From positions 1 through 57,074 of the forward strand of contig NZ_CAMLJP010000026.1 in assembly GCF_946480385.1 (NCBI RefSeq): a stretch of DNA of 57,074 bases, in the 5' to 3' direction. Within the stretch, counting starts at the first letter, position 1. Every line of letters starts with the position of its first letter. A program made the translations under genes and the position numbers. Shown piece by piece: positions 52,979 through 57,074 of this stretch. The notes under the pieces are model-generated. The model searched no databases, was not told where the DNA came from, and worked only from the letters and a program-made list of their open reading frames with translations. The DNA comes from an uncultured Azospirillum sp. (lineage in GTDB: Bacteria; Pseudomonadota; Alphaproteobacteria; Azospirillales; Azospirillaceae).

Positions 52979-55659
52979 CCAAGCGAAACTTGACCGATCG
53001 CCTGCTGTCGCGTCTCCAGGCCGAGTTGGAAACCCGGTTCGCCGTCGCACCGATGCCCGATGCCGCCGCGTTGCTGGCGGCGGACAAGCCTGCGTCGCTG
53101 CGCGAGAAGACGCTGGTCGGCGCCGGGCATTTCGACGTGGCCCCGCATCTGCTGGTCCTCGACCCCCGGCTCGGCACGGTCGGGCTGGTCCATGTGGTGG
53201 AGCGGGATGCGAAATCGAAACCGGACACGGTCTGTCGGCTGGTCGAACAGGCGGCCTATCTGCGCCACCTGACATTGACCCAGTGGCGCCCGGAGGGCAG
53301 GGAGGTTCAGGCAAAGACACGCTCCGAACGGCCGCTGCCGCTGACTGTCGAGTTGGTCCTGGTGATCCCACCGGATGACGACCCGATGCGCGCGGCGCTC
53401 GGCGGAGTCCTGGGGGATATCGCGCGGAGCGTCGCCCTGCTGCACGGCATCGGCGTCAATCTGCTGGAGTTCGGCGAAGCCACCTCGGCCGATGACGGGC
53501 GCCGGCTGCGCCGGGCCTTCTGCTGGCTGCTGACCGCGACGCGCGCATGGTTCGACGGGGCGGGACGGCCCGCCTTGCGGCCCGGTGACCCGCTCCGCTT
53601 CACCGGCTTCTCGCTGGAGAACTGGCGTTTGCCGGGCCGGCGGGAACTGGTGCTGGACGACAAGGCACGGGTGCATCTCGTGCACGGTCGCAACGGTTCG
53701 GGAAAGTCGTCACTCGTCGAAGCCATCGAGTTCGCGATGACCGGCCGGGCGGATCGGCTGGCCGGCGAATCCATCGCCGACATCGTCGAATACCACCCGC
53801 CCGGCGGATCCGCCACAGCGCCCGCGATCATCAGTTTCCGGGAACCCTGGAACTGGACCTATTCGACCCGGTCGGGAAAGGCGCCCGAACCGGTACCCGG
53901 CGCACCGGCCAACGCCGCCTCCTTCCGCCTGGATCAGAGGGCGATGGACCGGCTGGCCGGCAGCAGCGACACGGATCGTGCCCTGTGCCTGCTGGAAGCC
54001 TTCTTTCCCGACGAGATGGGGGTCCGTGACGAACACCGGCGGGCCAAGGACGCGGTGACGAAGGCGCTGGCGGACTTCCCCGACACAGAGTGGAGCGACT
54101 TTTCCGCGACGGATGGCGTACCGGCGACCGACGCACTGCTGAACCGCACCGCCTGGGTGGACGCCACCGAGATTCGCCTGACGGAGGAGGTGGCGCGCGA
54201 CCTGCTGCCGATGCCGACGAACTCGCTCCGCGTCCTTCTGCCGCTCGTTCCCGAGGTCGGCGCCATCCTGGATCTGGTCGGCGGTGCCGCATTGCCCCTG
54301 ACGGAGGTCGAAAAGCATCTGAATGTCTTGGATGACGCGCTCGACCGGCTGTCGAACCGCGCTTCGGACTTGGTGACGCAATTGGGAACCGTGTCGGACG
54401 CACTGTCGCAGGAATCGCTGCGACAGTGGCAGCCGCGCGGCGAAGCCCCGCCAACCGACGGGGTCCAGGCACTCAACGACTGGCTGGAGTCGGCAGTGCT
54501 GGCCGACCTCGCCCGCCGCCAACTGGCAATCCTCCGCAGCCTGCACGGAGCGGACAAGGCGAAATGGAAGCGCGGCAAGGGGGCCAGGCGCGGACTCTTC
54601 CGCATTCTGGGCTTGCCGGCGGAGGTCGTGGGCGAGCTGAACGAGCAGCTCACCCGATGGTCGGCGGAGGAGGAGGAGCGGTTGCAGGGTTCCACCCGGC
54701 GCAGGCGGTCGGCCAATGGGTTTGAGTCGGTGCCTCCGGCGACCCGCCCGACCCTTTCGGCAGCGCAGGTGGATAGCTTCGACGCGATGACCCCCTGGCT
54801 GCTCCAAACTCAGGAAAGCCCATCAAGAAGCCTCGGCCGGACCATCCAGGAAGCGATCCGGCAGGACAAGCCTTTGCGCATCGGCGACGTCCTGGTTGGA
54901 GACGATGAGTGGGCAGACCTACTGCATGAGCGTGTCGTGAAATTGCGCGACGCCCTGGTGTCCGTCATGTCGCGCGACGGTGCGGTGCCGCGTTCGGCGG
55001 CGCGACTGGCCGCCATCCGGCGATTGCGGGAGGCACTGGTCGCCCTGCGCCGCGCGGAGGACGCGATGAGCCGGTCGCTGCTGGATCGCTTCTTCCCGGC
55101 GCCGGGGGCGAAGCCCACCGATCCGGGCCTGATCGACGCGCTGAACGAACTGATTGCCCTGTTCACGCCCGCCCGCTGGGCCTACGCCGACTTCGAGCTG
55201 ACCCGCCTCGTCGACGACAATGGCCGGGAGTGCCTGGGCATGCACCACGGCGGGGCATCGCGCGCCGATCTGCGCCTGAACACGGCGGAGCTGAACCTGT
55301 TCACGGTCGCGCTCTTCCTGCTGTGCGCGCCCCGGATCGGCAATCCGCTGCACCTGCTCGTCTTCGACGATCCGCTTCAGAACATGGACGAGCTGACGGC
55401 GACGACGATGGCGCGCGGGCTTGCCAAGGTGACCGAACTCCTCGGCGAGGCATGGATGTTGATGCTCCTCTTCCATGGCGAGGACGATCTGGAGCGCTTC
55501 CGTCACGAGGTGCCGGCGGCGGTGTACTTCCTGCCGTGGTTGACGCCGGCACAGACTGCCGAGGAGATACACCACCCGACCATTGAGCCGCCCAAGCACA
55601 TCGACCGCAAGCTCGACCGCCAGCGCCAGACGGCCAAGGACCTGTTCACCCAACCCTGA
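52975..55659 (+). CDS. SMC/RecF-type AAA ATPase of defence-like operon
   Basis: This is an 894-residue ABC-class ATPase. An unknown N-terminal domain of about 200 residues precedes Walker A GRNGSGKSS (238-246, Lys244). About 500 residues later come a signature-like LNTAELNLFTVALFLLC, then Walker B LLVFDDPLQNMD (Asp798, Asp799), then a histidine-containing switch LLFHGEDD. The order and LNTAE signature match RecF/SMC-like P-loop proteins found in defence systems. The middle has short helices and basic patches (KWKRGKGARRG) but no long coiled coil. It would sense DNA or assemble the complex and gate the SIR2 and protease effectors; this is inferred. Confidence 0.85.
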   Translation: MTKRNLTDRLLSRLQAELETRFAVAPMPDAAALLAADKPASLREKTLVGAGHFDVAPHLLVLDPRLGTVGLVHVVERDAKSKPDTVCRLVEQAAYLRHLTLTQWRPEGREVQAKTRSERPLPLTVELVLVIPPDDDPMRAALGGVLGDIARSVALLHGIGVNLLEFGEATSADDGRRLRRAFCWLLTATRAWFDGAGRPALRPGDPLRFTGFSLENWRLPGRRELVLDDKARVHLVHGRNGSGKSSLVEAIEFAMTGRADRLAGESIADIVEYHPPGGSATAPAIISFREPWNWTYSTRSGKAPEPVPGAPANAASFRLDQRAMDRLAGSSDTDRALCLLEAFFPDEMGVRDEHRRAKDAVTKALADFPDTEWSDFSATDGVPATDALLNRTAWVDATEIRLTEEVARDLLPMPTNSLRVLLPLVPEVGAILDLVGGAALPLTEVEKHLNVLDDALDRLSNRASDLVTQLGTVSDALSQESLRQWQPRGEAPPTDGVQALNDWLESAVLADLARRQLAILRSLHGADKAKWKRGKGARRGLFRILGLPAEVVGELNEQLTRWSAEEEERLQGSTRRRRSANGFESVPPATRPTLSAAQVDSFDAMTPWLLQTQESPSRSLGRTIQEAIRQDKPLRIGDVLVGDDEWADLLHERVVKLRDALVSVMSRDGAVPRSAARLAAIRRLREALVALRRAEDAMSRSLLDRFFPAPGAKPTDPGLIDALNELIALFTPARWAYADFELTRLVDDNGRECLGMHHGGASRADLRLNTAELNLFTVALFLLCAPRIGNPLHLLVFDDPLQNMDELTATTMARGLAKVTELLGEAWMLMLLFHGEDDLERFRHEVPAAVYFLPWLTPAQTAEEIHHPTIEPPKHIDRKLDRQRQTAKDLFTQP

Positions 55660-55685
55660 CCGGAACCGGATAAAGGACGCACACG

Positions 55686-56795
55686 ATGTTCGCTTTGGAA
55701 GCCCTGCAGGCCAGGCATGGGGACTGTCTGCTTCTGTTGTCCGGCGAGGGCGCCGACCCCGACGCCACAGTGCTGATCGACGGCGGGCCGGCCGACACCT
55801 GGGCCGAGGTTCTGAAACCGAGGTTGGGCAGGCCCAAGCCCGGCGCGCCGATCCGTCTGCCGCTGGTGGTGGTGTCGCACATCGACGATGATCACATCGC
55901 CGGTATCCTCGACCTTATGGACGCGATGGAAAGCGACCATGCCAAGAGGCAGCAGAAGTACCGCATCGACCGCCTCTGGCACAACGCCATCGACGAATTG
56001 GTCGGGCTTGCCCCGCCGTCCGGCGGGCCGGCCAGCGTGCTCGCCTCGCTCGGCGCCGGAGCGGCTCCCGACCACGAGTCTGCCCGTGAGCGTGTCCTGG
56101 CGAGTTTCAGGCAGGGAGAGCGGCTTCGCGCCGCCGCGCAGGTGCTGGGAATCCCCGTCAATAACGGGGATGGAATGGGCGGGCCAGTCGCACCCATCCT
56201 GGCCGGTGCGGAGATGGAGATTGGCGGTGTCGACATCCTGGTCCTGGCGCCCTCGCACGAACGGCTGCAGACGCTTCGGGACAAATGGCGCACGGATCTG
56301 GAGAAGCGCAAGGCGAAGGGAACCCCCGGCGCCGAGAACGAGGCGGCCACCGCCGCCTATTCCGACAAGTCACCCTACAACCTGTCGAGCATCGTGCTGC
56401 TTGCCCGCAAGGACGACTGGAGCATGCTGCTGACCGGCGACGCGCGCGGCGACGACGTCCTGGAAGGCATGAAGGGTGCGGGCCTGTTCGACGGAAAGGA
56501 CAGCGTGCATGTCAATCTCCTGAAGCTGCCGCACCATGGCAGCCGCAACAACGTCACGGTGGATTTTTTCCGAAAGGTGACGGCAGACCATTATGTCGTG
56601 TCAGGCGACAGGGTGAAGTTTCCCAACCCGCACAAGGAAACTCTGGAAATGCTGCTGGAGGCACGCCCCCCGGCGGAGCATGACTACATGGTCTGGTTGA
56701 CCTACGACCTGCCCGATGTAAAAGCAATGTTCCCGGCGGATCGATGCATGGCGCCGAAGGTGGGCGAGAGCGGAGTTCGGATCGTCCTGGAATAG
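55686..56795 (+). CDS. Metallo-beta-lactamase-fold hydrolase (ComEC/Rec2-like), intact metal site
   Basis: This 369-residue MBL-fold protein has the metal motif H65-x-D67-x-D69-H70 in VVSHIDDDHIAG, Asp252 in LLTGDARGDD and His283-His284 in LKLPHHGSRNN. This is the ComEC-type variant with aspartate in place of the second histidine, usually linked to phosphodiester or nucleotide hydrolysis. No signal peptide. It begins 26 bases after the ATPase gene and ends the operon. Its N-terminus is clearly paralogous to that of the degenerate MBL protein three genes upstream. Confidence 0.86.
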   Translation: MFALEALQARHGDCLLLLSGEGADPDATVLIDGGPADTWAEVLKPRLGRPKPGAPIRLPLVVVSHIDDDHIAGILDLMDAMESDHAKRQQKYRIDRLWHNAIDELVGLAPPSGGPASVLASLGAGAAPDHESARERVLASFRQGERLRAAAQVLGIPVNNGDGMGGPVAPILAGAEMEIGGVDILVLAPSHERLQTLRDKWRTDLEKRKAKGTPGAENEAATAAYSDKSPYNLSSIVLLARKDDWSMLLTGDARGDDVLEGMKGAGLFDGKDSVHVNLLKLPHHGSRNNVTVDFFRKVTADHYVVSGDRVKFPNPHKETLEMLLEARPPAEHDYMVWLTYDLPDVKAMFPADRCMAPKVGESGVRIVLE

Positions 56796-56852
56796 GGGGT
56801 GGGCATCGCCTTCTGACTGCCGCACGGGTCGGTGGTACCCCCTGACGTGGTG

Positions 56853-56938
56853 TAGGAGCATCTGGCTCAGTGCAACGGTTATCGTGACCGCGATTGGGAG
56901 ACCTGCGGCGCACGGCCGAGAAGGTGCTGACCACGGTG
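56853..56938 (+). pseudogene. Remnant of an IS256-family transposase gene
   Basis: One frame (56856-56906) reads EHLAQCNGYRDRDWETC, matching the conserved NGYRDRDWETR block of IS256-type transposases. After a frame change, 56915-56938 reads AEKVLTTV, matching the MAEKALTAV block that normally lies about 20-25 residues further on. The gene is therefore internally deleted and frameshifted, and neither end is present. I assign it from memory of the family motif, so a search should confirm it. Confidence 0.6.
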
Positions 56939-56997
56939 CCGGTGGGCAGCGGGCCGACAGTGCAGAAGACGTCCGCTAAATTTCCATAAGGATAGTT

Positions 56998-57074
56998 ATG
57001 TGTTTTTCGTCTGTAGGCGCGGTAGGTTCTATTCTGAAGTGCAACTTTCTTGTAATCACAGGGCTTTATGGGTC
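56998..57074 (+). CDS. Possible start of a small protein (partial)
   Basis: An ATG at 56998, preceded at six bases by AAGGA, opens a frame with no stop to the window end. The 25 residues begin MCFSSVGAVGSILKCNF. The stretch is AT-rich and hydrophobic. The MCFS start recalls a family of multi-helix membrane proteins that begin MCFSA, but the evidence is thin and the sequence is cut. Confidence 0.3.
   Translation, partial: MCFSSVGAVGSILKCNFLVITGLYG

Noticed and set aside
50594..53371. A 925-codon open frame on the minus strand opposite the SIR2 gene
   Set aside because: Proline- and arginine-rich antisense shadow. The plus strand has SIR2 and ATPase motifs with coupled starts.

Overview
The window is about 57 kb of GC-rich DNA, roughly two-thirds G+C outside a few AT-rich pockets. 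It looks like a free-living alphaproteobacterium of the Azospirillum/Rhodospirillales type. The reasons are codon use, a TRAP transporter, a membrane-free chemoreceptor, many AraC/MarR/GntR regulators and a large aromatic-acid catabolic island. The genus is an inference, not a measurement. I see no rRNA, tRNA or CRISPR.

Layout. (1) 1-4.2 kb: the tail of an unknown gene, a terminator, an Fsr-like efflux pump divergent from an AraC regulator, and an SDR oxidoreductase divergent from an XRE/MmyB regulator. (2) 4.2-20.8 kb: the lower homoprotocatechuate (4-hydroxyphenylacetate) pathway. hpaE diverges from the MarR repressor gene hpaR. A long leftward operon runs dctP-dctQ-dctM-hpaG1-hpaG2-hpaD-hpaF-hpaH-hpaI-gabD, so uptake, ring cleavage, isomerisation/decarboxylation, hydration, aldol cleavage and succinate semialdehyde oxidation are linked. 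Beside it lie an AraC regulator, a PanE-like reductase, a class II aldolase and a second copy of the TRAP binding protein. Three promoters share the palindrome TTAACATGTTAA (one with a single mismatch), probably the HpaR operator. The 4-HPA hydroxylase hpaBC is absent.

(3) 21.3-30.8 kb: two AraC regulators flank a leftward group (APC permease, phenylacetaldehyde-dehydrogenase-like enzyme, MetA-type outer-membrane protein, MFS pump, amidase). A 36-bp near-direct repeat lies upstream of the permease. (4) 30.9-34.1 kb: a TetR regulator diverges from a class-III aminotransferase-fold enzyme overlapping an APH-type kinase. This pairing resembles the hydroxylysine kinase/phospho-lyase pair. (5) 34.4-45.4 kb: a soluble chemoreceptor, then ferulate/p-coumarate catabolism (vdh, HCHL, CoA ligase, AAHS transporter, MarR regulator), then vanA-vanR-vanB. 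Together these take hydroxycinnamates to protocatechuate-level products.

(6) 45.8-57 kb: an accessory region. A leftward pair (small membrane protein; SH3 + M15 peptidase) diverges from a tight rightward five-gene operon. That operon encodes a subtilase with no visible signal peptide, an MBL-like protein that has lost its metal site and has an AT-rich core, a SIR2-domain protein, an SMC/RecF-type ATPase and an intact ComEC-type MBL hydrolase. An IS256-family transposase relic lies just downstream. The combination of protease, MBL, SIR2 and ATPase is typical of anti-phage conflict systems, and I do not recognise this exact five-gene arrangement. It is the most promising novel system here.
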